Shown: positions 12,426-24,714, counted from the stretch's first letter. The stretch is 64,000 nt of DNA from Sialis fuliginosa (GCA_961205875.1 OY540810.1:19282001-19346000); one strand, 5' to 3'. Notes: generated by a model not told the origin, from the letters alone. Made by a program: numbers and translations.

Positions 12426-12606
12426 CTTATCAAATACAAATCCCCTAACCATAAAAATTGTAAGAGTTTAGACTTACACGTGTTTCAATAGCAATGCTAT
12501 CATCATCAGAGTCTTAAAGACACTGATGATGATAGCATTGCTATTGAAACACGTGTAAGTCTAAACTCTTACAATTTTTATGGTTAGGGGATTTGTATTT
12601 GATAAG
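12426..12606. repeat. Perfect foldback with hammerhead-like core in each arm
   Basis: The arms at 12426-12509 and 12523-12606 are 84-bp reverse complements with no mismatch that I can see, around a 13-nt loop. The right arm begins CTGATGA (12523-12529), followed by a small hairpin (ATAGC-ATT-GCTAT), GAAA (12546-12549), the self-complementary CACGTG, then TA. This order matches the hammerhead ribozyme core (CUGANGA, helix II, GAAA, helix III, UH). Such motifs are known from Penelope-like elements and retrozymes; identity here is inferred. The identical arms imply recent origin or gene conversion. Confidence 0.75.
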
Positions 12607-12729
12607 GCATGATGTGTTATTTTTATTTTGTTTTAAATACAGGAAATATTTGTATTACGCATATCTCAGTTGAATTGTTTTACTTTTGCAATGCGTATAT
12701 CCTGTTTTTATTTACTTACATATATTAAT

Positions 12730-12925
12730 AACCAGTATCATAAAGAATTTGTTTGAGTGCAAATGCAAATTAACTTCCAGCTAACACTATCTGCTAGGTA
12801 TTAAATATTAATGACAACATACTTACAGATGTAGCGAATGATATATAGATATATATCATAACCTTGACGCATGTGCGATAAGTACAATCAACATTTACAT
12901 TATTATACATTTATTACTGCTTTTA
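12730..12925. mobile_element. MITE family 2, truncated left part
   Basis: CCAGTATCATAAAGAATTTG, then GCTAACACTATCTGCTAGG and ACGCATGTGCG, follow the same order as in the complete element at 57506-57788. The match runs to TTATACATTTATTAC at about 12916. The right end is missing, so this is a truncated relic. Confidence 0.6.
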
Positions 12926-12960
12926 AATATTGAACAATTTCATAACAAAAAAAAAATTTC

Positions 12961-12998
12961 GTTGTGAAGGGGTAATAGACTAGTTAACCCCTCACAAC
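12961..12998. repeat. Short hairpin
   Basis: GTTGTGAAGGGGTAA and TTAACCCCTCACAAC form near-complementary 15-bp arms around an 8-nt loop. No gene or terminator context. Confidence 0.5.
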
Positions 12999-12999
12999 T

Positions 13000-14060
13000 A
13001 AACATTTTTAAGTCGAAACATTTTTTTCAAATATGTTTTTGAAAATCTGTTACACTTTAAATGCCCCTCCCTGTATATTACTAACTATTTTTTTAAATGA
13101 TCCTTTTTTTCATTTCTGAAAATTGAAACTTTTATATATCCAGTGGAAAAGAACATACACAAAACGTAATTATGCTTATTTCCATCAATTATATCTATAT
13201 TTAAAATTCCTTGCTATACCTATTACGTATAATTTTAATATAGGTCAAATTAATAAAAACAGAAAACCCACTTTGTCATAACATTTCTCTAAACTATATT
13301 AATTAATTGTAATACTTTCTTAATTATAATCAATTTCAATGACATTTCTTATTCATACTTTTAAGAATTTTTCACGAAAACAAATAAAATGTTAATTGAG
13401 ATAGTCTTTGAATATACAATAACAGTAATGGAATCCAAAAATTGCATGAAAATGACTAAATTTCTCAGTATTTTCTGGTGTAGTTAAACAAGTATAATAA
13501 AAGCTCAGTTTATTTGTTGCCAACAAGTATTCTCAATTCCTGTTTATTATATATTTTAATTTTAGAATACTAGATGTTAAAGTAGTTTAAAATAGTGTAG
13601 GATGAGTCAGATATCAGGATACAAGAAAATTAAGTTTTTTTATATGTAATTTTTGGGTTTTTCTTTTTACAATAAAACTGATAATTTATGTTTTTGATAA
13701 AATATGATAATCTTCAGTTTTATATACATATGGATTTTTCTGTTTTTTTGAATTTTTTATTTATCTACCTACCTTACGCACATTAACAATTGACAATATT
13801 CTTGATATTTATTTTTGGCAGATTTTCGTTTTTCATAGTGAGTTTGGCACAGAAAGTGAACAGAAATTAAATAATATACACATTTATTGTGTTAAATATG
13901 GCAATCTTTGGAATATAAAAATATGAATCTTTAAAAGTTATAAATATGAGGCTTTTTTCGCTTTGAATGCAAATACGTTATAAATCGATTAAAATATAAA
14001 ATAAAAAAATAAAATGTTGAATTTAACTTCTTACATAATAAAGGTTGTTATAACATATCG
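13000..14060. other. Gene-free AT-rich stretch
   Basis: Nothing recognised apart from homopolymer and AT runs. Confidence 0.5.
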
Positions 14061-14063
14061 CGT

Positions 14064-14192
14064 AGTTAGGGGTTGACAAAACCGACCCTCGCCAGGGTTG
14101 CATGGTTGAAGATAATGAAGATAAAAAAAATAAAAATGGAGGCGCTTTTTTTCTGTTTTCGCCGGGGGTACAGCGACCTCTAACTACGCCAC
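14064..14192. mobile_element. Small element with GCGTAGTTAGGGG / CCTCTAACTACGC ends
   Basis: The left GCGTAGTTAGGGG is mirrored by CCTCTAACTACGC about 130 bp away, followed by CACTG. The terminus resembles the CAGTGGCGTAG ends found elsewhere in this window. It is a very short deletion derivative. Confidence 0.5.
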
Positions 14193-14438
14193 TGCCACGA
14201 GGCCAATTTGGGCCAAATTTCCTCAGTCTTCTTAAATTCGTGACATTTCTATGAACTTACATATTTATTAAATAATTTTTATTATTTATTTTATTTATAA
14301 ATTTGCAATTAAGGATAATGTTATCTATCTACAGTCTACGCATTCTTTAATTAATTGATCATGATGCTATTTAAAAAATAATAATAAATATTTGAGAGCA
14401 AATCATAAGATTGATATTTTATCAACTTGCAATTTCAG

Positions 14439-14759
14439 CACATTCTAAACACACTCCACTATTACCGATACTAGAATATGCTGATCAAAAAACACTTGTG
14501 TATTCCAACGGACGCTGTGGATTCCTGGAGCGAGATGGTGATAACCTCTCCCGTTGTGGAGAAACCCGAGCCCGGAAGTGTAGAGCGCACAGGAAGTTCT
14601 CACGCCGCGGCGATTGTCTTGTGTGTGTTATCTGCGTGACCGCGATAACGCGAACTATGGGAAAACCGCCGGCGGTAGCTTCACAGTCTGACTGTCTGTG
14701 CGAATGTGCGCCGCAACTGCGTGCGGAGAACAGAATGTGACGGTCAAGTGTGGAATGCC
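14439..14759 (+). other. GC-rich candidate exon or CpG island
   Basis: A 321-bp segment with markedly higher GC and CpG content than its surroundings. It is preceded by a good acceptor (TTGCAATTTCAG ending at 14438) and followed by a donor-like GTAAGG at 14760. An ATG at 14478 opens 53 codons containing SPVVEKPEPGSVERTGSS before TGA at 14637; another frame stays open from 14411 to 14740. Neither frame reaches the donor at 14760, so with these splice sites the exon would be non-coding or 5' UTR. It could be an upstream exon of the + strand gene at 60-62.6 kb, a promoter CpG island, or a foreign fragment. No domain is recognised. Confidence 0.35.
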
Positions 14760-15039
14760 GTAAGGCGATATGTGCGTGCGATATGTATGCGTACAGGGAT
14801 TATTTTTTAGTTTGATATCTAAGACTTACTCTTTTTTTTATTTAATTTGTTTCATTCATGGGAGTGAGAAAATTATGCGTAATGGAGAATGTATATGCAG
14901 CAAAGAAATAAGATAAAAATAAATACACGAAGATTGTTACTAGAGCAACTATTGCTTGATGTTTCTTCCATTCACAATTTCAAATGATTATTTGCACTGT
15001 TTTTTTTATAGTTTTGATACTTACAATTAAACTATAATA

Positions 15040-15125
15040 ATCTACACTTTAACCAAAATAGCTCGTCACATGTTTCAACTTCACAATAAGTCCTCATCAG
15101 GAACACAGTAGTTTCAGATTGATTA
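15040..15125 (-). repeat. Repeat fragment with hammerhead-like core
   Basis: On the minus strand CTGATGA (complement of 15094-15100) is followed by GGACTTATTGTGAAGTT, which can form a short stem, and then GAAAC (complement of about 15072-15076) and ATGTGACGAGC. The order matches the module in the foldback at 12426-12606, but no partner arm is visible here. Confidence 0.45.
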
Positions 15126-15129
15126 GTAA

Positions 15130-16565
15130 GTTATTAAGAAATCACAGTTTCTTCGTTTTCTAGTACACCTACACCTATTTGATCAATGAAGTAATTTTCA
15201 TTAATCGAAATAAATTTGTCCAGTGATTCATTAAATTGCCAATAAATTGAATGTACATATATCCCATTTGTTTATTGGTCACGACCTACTGAATTATTCT
15301 CGTAATGTACAGTTTAAAAAGTACTGATTTACAGTGTTTATTTTAAAGCGTTTATTATGATAATATGGTATTTTTAATGTATTCAAAAAGCCGGCTGAAA
15401 AAATAGATATTTCATACTTATCTTCAATTATAATCATATGGGGAATTTTAATAAGTATTATACCATGTATATTTTTTTATTTAATTAATTTTTTTTCTTT
15501 TTTTTAGGTAAGTGGTCAATGAAAATGGTTACATCTTATGTGAGTATTAATACAAAAAAAATATTTGAATGTAATGATTTAAAAAAATACCTATGTTAGA
15601 ACTTTGTAAAAAAATATTTTTTAATATCAAAATTGTAAAATATATATACATAATATAATATGTATTATTTCTGAAATTTTAATAATTTATAAATGCTTAT
15701 TTTATACTATCGACGCTAAACAAAAATATCTTCATCATTCTTTTAAGATCGTTCGTGCCCCCTACACCTGTTACTCGACGCCATTGTAACTATTTAACTA
15801 AAGCAAATAAATTATTTAAAGGTCGTATTTATTAATATCATTAACACCAAACACAAGAAGGTCCTCACAAAGTCGTGTAAAAGAATTAAACTAAAATAAT
15901 ACAAACAATTACTTTATCAAATATTTATATATCTAGCTATTTTTTGGCAGTGATGTTTATTAAAAATCAGATGATAATGGTGCAATACAAATATGAGTTC
16001 ATAATTCATTTGTATCATGTTATGTTGCCTTTTTTTATTTTCGTCACTGTTAGATGCTATGTCAATATTTACATAAACATAAAGGAAAAACTATTATATC
16101 TAGATATATAAACATAAGCTTCTTAACAACTCTTTGCATAAACTATACAGCTTACAACATCTTCAAACAATCCTATCTAAATATCTAGTTCAGAGGTTCA
16201 CAAACGTTTCTTTATAAAAAAATAAAAAATAATGTAAATTATGCCCCTATTGTATTTAAATAAGTTTAGAATTTCAATTTGGATAAAAGTAAGAATATTG
16301 AGTAAATGTTGATTTTAGTCACGAATTTCATGCTTTACATTTTGTTAGTATTACTAAAATAAACCAATACGGTCAAGTAAGCATTAGTTACAACATTGTG
16401 TAATAAACAGTTGTCCCGTAACTCAGAACCCATAGAGAAAAATCATAGTTCATAATTTTTCTGAAGATACTTATATACATTGTTTTCATTTATCCACTAA
16501 TAGGATTTGCATATAAAAAATATAAAGAAATAGCACCAATAATTTCTGTTTTTCATATTTTTATA
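15130..16565. other. Gene-free AT-rich stretch
   Basis: No exon seen. AGAGGTTCACAAACG near 16193 resembles a hAT-type terminus without a partner. Confidence 0.45.
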
Positions 16566-16570
16566 ATTCT

Positions 16571-17195
16571 TTTTTGGGTTCCGTAGAAAACTAGGAACCC
16601 CATAGTTTCGGTTTGTCCGTATGTCAGTCTGTTTGTCACAGCTCTCATTTATATACTTATGATGAAATTTGGTGTACGAGCGAAGATTAATAACCCAAAA
16701 ATAGAAATGGTGAGATTTAAAAAAAAATGGTCCACCTCTCATAAACTGAAAAGTGTACTCAATTTCTTTTTCGCTTACTCCATCTTTAGATAGGTTTCCT
16801 GAAATGCAACAAAAATGTTCTAGGACCTTTTGATTTCAACCCTTCACTCACGATATATTTACTTTCAAGTTGTTTTCAGAGTGCCCCCCCCCCCCTTCGG
16901 TAATTTATGAAATCTGAAAAAAATCCGGAATATAGCTTTTAATTAGCACTTTCAATGAAAATTATAACGAACACTAGAGCAAAAATAGTTTCTGAAAAAT
17001 TTAGAATTAACTTTTTTTTATAAATCGTCACACGAACACGTACACTTTTATAGAAATTACATATTTCGTCAACATGATATAGCTCTTGATACGTATTATC
17101 AAGTAGAGAATGTTAGTGAGGAAAGAATGTTAGTGATAATGACTACGAAACCCTATCATGTGCGTGGCCAACACGCACTTGGCTGTTTTATTTGT
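16571..17195 (+). mobile_element. Dispersed insect repeat (GGGTTCCGTAG type)
   Basis: Starts TTTTTTGGGTTCCGTAG and then AAAACTAGGAACCCC, a hairpin of GGGTTCC/GGAACCC, followed by GTTTGTCCGTATGTCAGTC. It ends with GCGTGGCCAACACGCACTTGG around 17185. I recognise both ends as typical of a repeat common in insect, especially lepidopteran, genomes. It contains a C run at 16883-16893. The minus-strand frame at 16497-16742 is incidental. Confidence 0.6.
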
Positions 17196-17619
17196 AATCA
17201 GTATATACACAATTTCTAAAAAAAAAAAAATCATAGCCTTCAAAATCAGTACGTCTGGTCATTTTAATTATATAGCAATAATAAATGGAAACTATAACCC
17301 AATAAATTGACTATCTATGGTATAGTTGTATTTATTTTGTGACTATGTTTGGCAATCACTGATCGATCGATCGCACATGGTCGCAAATCGATAATGATTT
17401 AATATCTATTTTCGGATCGGCCTTGACGGCGAACGGTAACAGCTGAGCTGTGTACGGAACATACAATTACCTACACTCATCCATGTTCTCACACACGTCA
17501 GACAGCCCTAAAGGTGTTCGCGAAAACAATTACAATCAGCTGATTTCATATTTATTCACACGAAAAATTTCATGTCTACCTACTACCTACACATGCAAAT
17601 ACGGTTGATTGAATCAATG

Positions 17620-17715
17620 GCGGATACAGATAATTTTGTACGGCGGAGGGATATGATATATGAAGTTAATTTCTAATAAAATGTTAATGTGTAAGAAACA
17701 AGTGGTTCGTGCCCC
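17620..17715. repeat. Remnant of a GTGGCGGAT-type element
   Basis: CAATGGCGGATACAGATAATTTTG and CGGCGGAGGG (split here for brevity) resemble the terminus of a hAT-like element, and GTGCCCCCTTCAATC may be the other side. It borders the element at 17738-18374. Confidence 0.3.
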
Positions 17716-17737
17716 CTTCAATCAACCGCGTGTGTAT

Positions 17738-18374
17738 TAGGCTGTTTTTTTATTTTTATTATTTTTGTTTTTTCGGTTCCGCAGGCCTATGTTTTAGCTT
17801 TGGATGAAAAGTTAATTGTCCCAAAATTTTAGACTCATAGATCAAACCTGTGGACGGCGCAAACCGAGTCTTTTTCCCATTTGATTAACATGGGAAAAAT
17901 TACTTTTTTACTTTCGCATGAATATCTTGTTGAAAAATATTTTTTTTGCAGATTTCTCAGAGGAATATTTTGTAGAGAATTAAGTGCTCAATTCATAAAT
18001 CCAATAAATTTTAAGAAATGTTTGTTTAAAAATTATCATACAAATTGGATTTTAGTTTTTATGATAATGTTTAAACGAACATATCTTTAAAAATATTCTA
18101 TCTATGAATTGAGCACTTGGGATCTTTTTTGTAAGAAATTTAATTCTCTATGATATGCTGTTGTAAGAAATTAAAATAAATAAATTTTTCAACGAGATAT
18201 TCACGCATAAGTAAAAAAGTAATTTTTCCCATGTTAATCAAATGGGAAAAAGACTCGGTTTGCGCCGTCTACAGGTTTGATCTATGAGTCTGAAATTTTG
18301 GGACAATTAACTTTTGATCCAAAGCTAAAACATAGGCCTGCGGGATCGAAAAAAAAATTTTTAAAAACACCCTA
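17738..18374. mobile_element. Long-armed foldback element, 8-bp target duplication, copy 1
   Basis: The element begins TAGGCTGTTTTT and ends AAAAACACCCTA, with arms of about 300 bp containing GGCCTATGTTTTAGC / GCTAAAACATAGGCC and CCCATTTGATTAACATGGG / CCCATGTTAATCAAATGGG. It is flanked on both sides by GTGTGTAT (17730-17737 and 18375-18382), an exact 8-bp target duplication. That length is typical of hAT and P superfamilies; which applies is not determined. A sister copy is at 41947-42548. The reading frame at 17881-18090 lies in the arm and is not credible. Confidence 0.88.
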
Positions 18375-18411
18375 GTGTGTATATACATGTATTTATAGTT
18401 TTATAAATGTG

Positions 18412-18717
18412 TATACCGGGTGCCCCAGATAAATTTACAAATAAAAATACAGATTTGATTAAATAAGATGAATTATTTGTAAAGAAATAGTGAGTATTAC
18501 TACATCATTTTTTAAATTCTACGTGGTTTAAGCCGTGCATTTAAATGGTCATATCTTTTTTGCTAAAGTAAATAAAACAAATTGTTTAAGATTTCTTAAG
18601 GCGTTTTTTTGTGCAGAATTTATTGGTGTTTTTATTGGAATTTGTATAACCAAATTTGTATCTCTCATAGATACTGAGATTCCTATACTGGAAAAGTTTT
18701 CTGGGACACCCAGTATA
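18412..18717. mobile_element. TIR element with TATACCGGGTG ends
   Basis: TATACCGGGTGCCCCAGA on the left is mirrored by TCTGGGACACCCAGTATA on the right, giving 18-bp TIRs with two mismatches. The interior shares GTGAGTATTACTACATC with the larger inverted-repeat element at 21468-22252. No transposase. Confidence 0.75.
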
Positions 18718-19204
18718 TATTCGTACGTCAATAAAATTAATATTTACGTCAATTGTTTATATAGGTTTTTTTTTCTGTGTATTGTTGATTATAGTAGTAA
18801 TCAGGTATCAAAAGCTAATTAAGTAATAAGAAGAAATATTATTATATTTTATTGCTAAAATAACATTAAGATTTTATTTTAAATGATGAAATTTTCAATA
18901 AAATAATTTTTTTTAAACAAATTCAACGCTAAAGTATTTGACAGCATTTAATTAAGGCATTTATATTAAACAGCTATAAATTATTGTCGAAAACTATTAT
19001 ATGTAGATTATTTATTCGATAAAATTATGACATTAAAAATATGTTCTTTCAATTCTATTTAAATAGCATTCTGATTACGTAATATAAATTTTTTTATCCT
19101 TGTAATTTGCCTTTTCTTGTTTTGATATTATAAGTATTATTTAATTTATTATTTGAATTATGGCTAAAAAATCAATAATTAACTTACTATTTTAGGTTTT
19201 CGCG

Positions 19205-19380
19205 GTGATCTTGAATATGGATCTTATCTTCCAATATGGTTTGGTCGTTCTATCGGCCAACGTTTCGTCGCACATTTCAGTGGACATTTCAGGACTCTAC
19301 ACTTTCAATACAGACGAAACGTTGGCCGATAGAACGACCAAACCAATTCCGCTTATATCCAAAAACCAAGATCCGTATTT
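19205..19380. repeat. Foldback hairpin element, copy 2
   Basis: The arms at about 19214-19269 and 19313-19379 pair through GGTTTGGTCGTTCTATCGG / CCGATAGAACGACCAAACC and CCAACGTTTCGTC / GACGAAACGTTGG. It shares the CGCGGTGnTCTTGnATATGGATCTT start and the loop words with the element at 265-418. The minus strand of the loop reads CTGAAATGTCCACTGAAATG then GACGAAACG, a degraded version of the CTGANGA...GAAA layout. Confidence 0.75.
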
Positions 19381-19389
19381 TTAAATTGT

Positions 19390-21460
19390 TTTTAATATTT
19401 TTAATATACCTACCTACTTACATTAAATACAAAAACATTATAAATGACAAGTACATCTTGATATTTTTAACTTAGGTACACAAAGATATTTATTATCAAG
19501 GAATTTTATTTATTAATGTTTATTTTAATAGAAAAACAATTTTCTTTTATTCCTAGAAAAATAACACATCAACGATACATCATGTTGATACTCCCAAATA
19601 AAAACAATACAAATACTTGAACGTACTTTCATTTTGACACTCCCCGATGCCTGAAGCTAACACCTCATCCCTTCTCATATTACTAATACGTCCCTGATTA
19701 GAATGATGTCAGAGATATTCAATGTACTATACTTTTGTTCTCTTATGCAGAAAATTCCTTGAAAATTATTTACACGCTTTTTATTTGAATTGTGTATGCA
19801 AATTATTACCTATTGTGTAATACAGTTCTTTGACTTTTTGTGTATACATTTTTTGTTAATTAGTTTATCTTGACTTCATCGCATGTAAGACCAACCGCGC
19901 GCAGACATTTTTATCATTTTTATAAATTATATTTTGATGTATAAACATTTATCACTTCTATTTCAAAAACATACATGTCATATGAATGCTGTTATTTTTG
20001 TTATCACGAACTGAATAAATTTAATAATAAAAAATACTATTCATTATGAATATGATTATCAAACGAAATAATATCGTAGTCTGATCAGTTAAAAGAATTA
20101 AATTAATAATTTTTTATTTCTAAAACCATAATATAAAATATATTACACATAATTTTTCTTTCTGTAGATTAAAATATGTAGAGCATATAGAACATTTTTC
20201 ATTTTGGTGTAGAGTTGGATAAAGAAAAATGAATGTATTTATTTTGATTTTATTTTAAGACGTTAAGTCAGATCTTAAAATAATTCGTATAGAATAAAAT
20301 TTAATTTTAGATGTTTTGTAAATAGGTATACCTACCATATATTAACGTTAATTACAATTTTAACTGTTAAATTAAGAATCTAATATGTTTCTAAATTTAC
20401 TTTTACTTTTGTATTATTTTACGTGCTACTATAAATTCAAATGCATATTATTTTTCACTGAATCAACAAATTAATTCATTCATGAATTTTATCTCAAAGT
20501 CAGTATTATAAGGATATATTATAAATGATGTCATTAGGCGGTAATAGTGGTTTACATAAAAACTACAGCTTGTGGTTTATTGTACTTCAATATGAACATG
20601 TATTTATAAATAAAATGTATAATGATTTATTTTACACCTTGTTAGATCATAAGATTTATAATTTATAAAGTATTAATTGAATATAATGATATAAGATAAG
20701 TTCAGAAGTTAATTGTGTATGATTAGTCAAATACTTTTTCGCAAATAGATCTTTCTGACAAAATGGTAACAAAATCTTTATGTTTTTAAATACGAATTGT
20801 TTTTAAAACACCATGTTTGTGTCTTGTCTTTTTAGTGTAAAAACACCTAAATATTTAATTTATATATCTCATTAAAATTTAATTTTATTATGTTCTTTTA
20901 CATTAATGTGTTAATTACAACACAGCGAGGAGGCAGCCCCCTTCCTTTCGCTCATTCGCATCAAATTAAAAAGAAAAAGGAATTCAAACATACGAAAAAA
21001 ATTATAATTAATTTATATTTAATTTATTGAGTTTTAGGTAAAAATAAGTACATTTAATAAAACTGAAAATTGTGTGAAAATTAAATTTAAAAATGTATGT
21101 AGGTGTTTTTATATTAGAAATCGTAAACTTGTTAATTAATTGAATCACAAATAGTGATCATACAGATTTGGATTTGGTACATGTCGTGTAGATATGTTGT
21201 TCTAGACGCCAAGGAATCTGCATGATGTAAGGAATGTATTGTTGAATACTGATCGTTGTATTGTGGTCGTCACAGTTCAACAAATAGATATTTTATAATT
21301 GTTCAACACATTGTAAAATCGAAAATGCTCTTTTAAACAAGTACTATTGAGTTGATTATTAATTAAATATGTTATATGAAGTTACTCATATTAAAAATAT
21401 GATTCGATCAATATATAATATAATAATAAATACTCTTATCAACTATGTAGAACGGCATAC
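19390..21460. other. Gene-free AT-rich stretch
   Basis: No coding exon. A small GC-richer patch lies at 20930-20960 (GAGGAGGCAGCCCCC) with no frame. Confidence 0.45.
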
Positions 21461-21467
21461 ATAAGCG

Positions 21468-22252
21468 TAAAATGTATGGGGATTTTCTAAACGATAAGAG
21501 ATCCAGATTTGGTTAAAAAGATTAATTATTTGTACGTAAGGGATGAGTAATAATGAGTATTACTACATCCAAAAATATTAATAATTCTATGTAGTTTAGG
21601 CAGTATACCCAAAAATCTGAAAATTCTGAATTTCTTTAAATGCAGTTTATAACATTTTTGTCAAAGTAGTTAGGTACTTTTTGTTTACGATTTCTTTTTG
21701 TGTATTTTTTACTCTACTTTACAACGATATGTAACACATACTTATTATCGAAAAAAAGTAAGAACATTTTTGTAATAGTTAATTGTTTTCAGATATTCAT
21801 TTCTTATTTTGATTTTTGTTTAACAATTTTTTTTTCATTGCCTATTTAAATGTTTGCAATAAAATACTTTATAAATATCATTATTATTTAGTACTTCGAC
21901 TTATTTTCGAAAACAAATATGAATAGTGGCATATCGTTGTAAAGTAGAGTAAAAACACGTTCAAATATACTATTGCCAACTTAAGAAAAACTAAAGTTAG
22001 GGCTTGCGACTCGGTAACTACAAATGATTTAAAAATTCTAAATATACCAATCAGTTCTACTACAACCTATCTACTTTGGCAAAAAAGTTATAGCCATTTA
22101 AAGAAGTTCTAAATTTTTAGTTTTTTGGGTATACCACATACAATTATTAATATTTTTTGATGTAGAAGTACTCACCCTTTCCTTACAAATAAATTAATCT
22201 CATTTAACCAAATCTGTATCTCTTATCATTTAGGAAATCCCCACGAATTTTG
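21468..22252. mobile_element. Long imperfect inverted-repeat element
   Basis: The left end GCGTAAAATGTATGGGGATTT is mirrored near 22252 by GGAAATCCCCACGAATTTTG. Inner blocks also pair: GAGTATTACTACATC / GATGTAGAAGTACTC, ATACCCAAAAATCTG / TTTTGGGTATACC, and TTTGTCAAAGTAG / CTACTTTGGCAAA. Arms are well diverged, implying age. It shares sequence with the TIR element at 18412-18717. No gene. Confidence 0.65.
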
Positions 22253-22600
22253 CGCTTATCTTGCATGGATATTCGATTTAAGAATATATTTTATTTTATA
22301 TACAAAAGTTGCTTTATTATAAACCATGTGCGAAAAATAATTCAATAACATGTTACTTACATACAGGTATGCGCATGTTTAAAAATAGTTTGGTCATTAT
22401 CGTTTTTATTTATTTTTAATTACAAACATACAAGTGGCATTTATTTATCGTGAAAAAAAAATGTAAATGTAGCTAACAATAAAAATGTTCATTAAAGCCA
22501 ATTTTTAATTTTTTTATCAAAATAAATGCATGTACATTTTATGGCCTGAACTTTAAAGTTTCTTTTTTGTTTAGTTATTTAATTATTTACGTTATTTATC

Positions 22601-23060
22601 TATACCGGTTATTCCAGATATTTTTATATAAACCGGTTTATAACTTATTGTTAGAGATCTCGAAAAAAATTAATTTTTTATAATTTTTTCTTTGTCTTTA
22701 AAGATTAATTTAAATAGTTTGTTTCATTTACAGGGCCAACAGTACCTAAGATCAACTGTACTCACTTTTTTTAGTTCGTTGGAAAGCTAATTTTTTTGCT
22801 GAATACAACTGTCCCAATATCGAGCTGTTCAAATCAAAGATATTTTGTCTCAAATTCAATTTGTCGAAAAATGGCCTTTTATTTTTTTTTGAGAGAAAAT
22901 AACTCTAATTTGAATAACTCTATCGAAATATTTTATGGGGTCTTATTGAAGAATGCCGGGAGTTGGGACTTATGACAAAAAACGTACTAACGAAATTCCA
23001 CTGTATAGGTATTTTCTAAAGTAGGGTAAAAAAACACGAAAAATGGCCTTTCTTCTAGTT
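22601..23060. mobile_element. Dispersed repeat related to the 47.5-48.5 kb element
   Basis: It contains GAATACAACTGTCCCAATAT followed directly by CGAGCTGTTCAAATC. The same block is found at 47700-48060, where a MITE interrupts it after CCCAATAT. The left edge TATACCGGTTATTCCAGAT looks like a terminus; the right terminus is not identifiable. Confidence 0.5.
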
Positions 23061-23319
23061 CTCCAATTCTTATTTTATTCTGTTTTCAGAAAAATGCCTA
23101 TAGCTCCTTATTTTTCTCTAACAAGTTCTTATTAAATATTTTACTGTCCCTAAAATATAAATTTAATATATTTATTTCATAATAATATTATATAAATATA
23201 CAGACCATAAATTTTACTTTGTTTATGTAGTATACTTAATACCTTCATATCTTTAATATTCCGTTTCATAAAAATAATTCTATTTAATTATAAACATTTA
23301 TACATATTAATTTGTTTAC

Positions 23320-23480
23320 ATTGCATACGAGAAAGTACGTATTGTAAGGCGATAAAATTTTCACATGCAGCCAATTCGAATGACGGCAACCTAGTAACAT
23401 TTGCCAATTTCTCCACAGCGCGAGCGCGACGCGCTGCTATACGTTGAACGACTATGACATCATAACCGACCAATCAGAAG
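23320..23480. other. Small GC-rich island, possible coding or promoter relic
   Basis: The stretch CACAGCGCGAGCGCGACGCG stands out in AT-rich DNA. On the minus strand a 61-codon frame (23288-23473) reads smoothly through it (VVQRIAARRARAVEKLANV), and CCAATCAG follows at about 23470 on the + strand. No convincing splice sites or domain; it may be a promoter remnant or chance. Confidence 0.2.
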
Positions 23481-24710
23481 TCACTGGAAAAAAGCACTAC
23501 ATTTTTATTGATGATCGTATACTTTATGTAATAACTACAGAATGGTTGATCGGGCTAACAAGATATTTCGATAGTTGTCCAAATAATTTATTATATTTAA
23601 TTGTAATTCGACTTATCATTGTAACATGTGTTTATCAGACATAAGTCATTATTCTTACATGTAAAAAGTGTTGAAAATGTTACTGTAATTGTATGTATGT
23701 ACATGTTGTTGGTGTAGTGATGTTTATTGAATAGGGATGAACAATATTTATGTTGATATATTTTGCATTCAATGCAAATCAACTTGTATTTGTATTTAAG
23801 TACATTTTTTGACCATATATTTGTACTTGTACTTAATTATATTTGCTTGTAGAGTAATTTGTACCGACCTAATTCTTACGGACAGTTTTTGGCAAAAATA
23901 ATTGTATTTTTACTTAAATAAGTACATTTTACGTCAGCACCCTGTTTGAGAAACATTGATTTGCAAATAGTATTAAATAATAAATAATGTATCTAATTGA
24001 AATCTGTATTCCTATCATTTAATTTAAAAAAATAATAATAATATTTTTTACCTCCTAATGAGCATAATATTAAATTTGTCCCAGAGGTTTTGAACTTCCA
24101 TTCTACCCACCCCTAAATTTGTACAATGTTGTCAACGAAATTGACTTTTATGCTAATCCCATGTTGTACGTTGGCTATCACCACACAAATATCTGTTCTG
24201 GCGAACAGGTGTGACTGCAAAAACTAACTGTTTTTCGGGTTGCATAATGATATTAAAATATGCACATATTCGACATAAATAGATCATGTCGATTATTTGA
24301 AATGAATATAAATAATAATAAGAATGTTCATTCAAATGCATGCAATCCTAATGTAGACATTGGAAACAATGTTGGTTTGTTGAAATTATCATATATAGAT
24401 TACAAAGTGATACATTTAAAATTTATTATGTAGGTACAGGGTACAGGTGTATTTTGTTATTGTCAAACAGCAGCATACCAGGGGTGGACAGAACATATTA
24501 TATACATGTATATTTGCAGTCAACGTGTTAATTTTAAACAAAACATGCACTTCCTTTTAATTTTATTACATTGTTTTGTTAGAAGTAAAAATGTAACTAA
24601 CCCCCCCCCCCCCCCTTAAAAAAGGTCATTTAAATTTTAAGTCAAACAAATTTCTAAAATTTTAATAAAGGGCTCGCGAAATAATTCACTGAAATGAGTC
24701 TTTTTACTGA
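23481..24710. other. Gene-free stretch with C homopolymer
   Basis: Low-complexity AT-rich DNA with a 15-base C run at 24601-24615. No exon seen. Confidence 0.45.
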
Positions 24711-24714
24711 ATTT

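Noticed and set aside
17881..18822. Frames of 60-95 codons in this interval
   Set aside because: They lie in the arms or interior of two inverted-repeat elements and have no protein signature.
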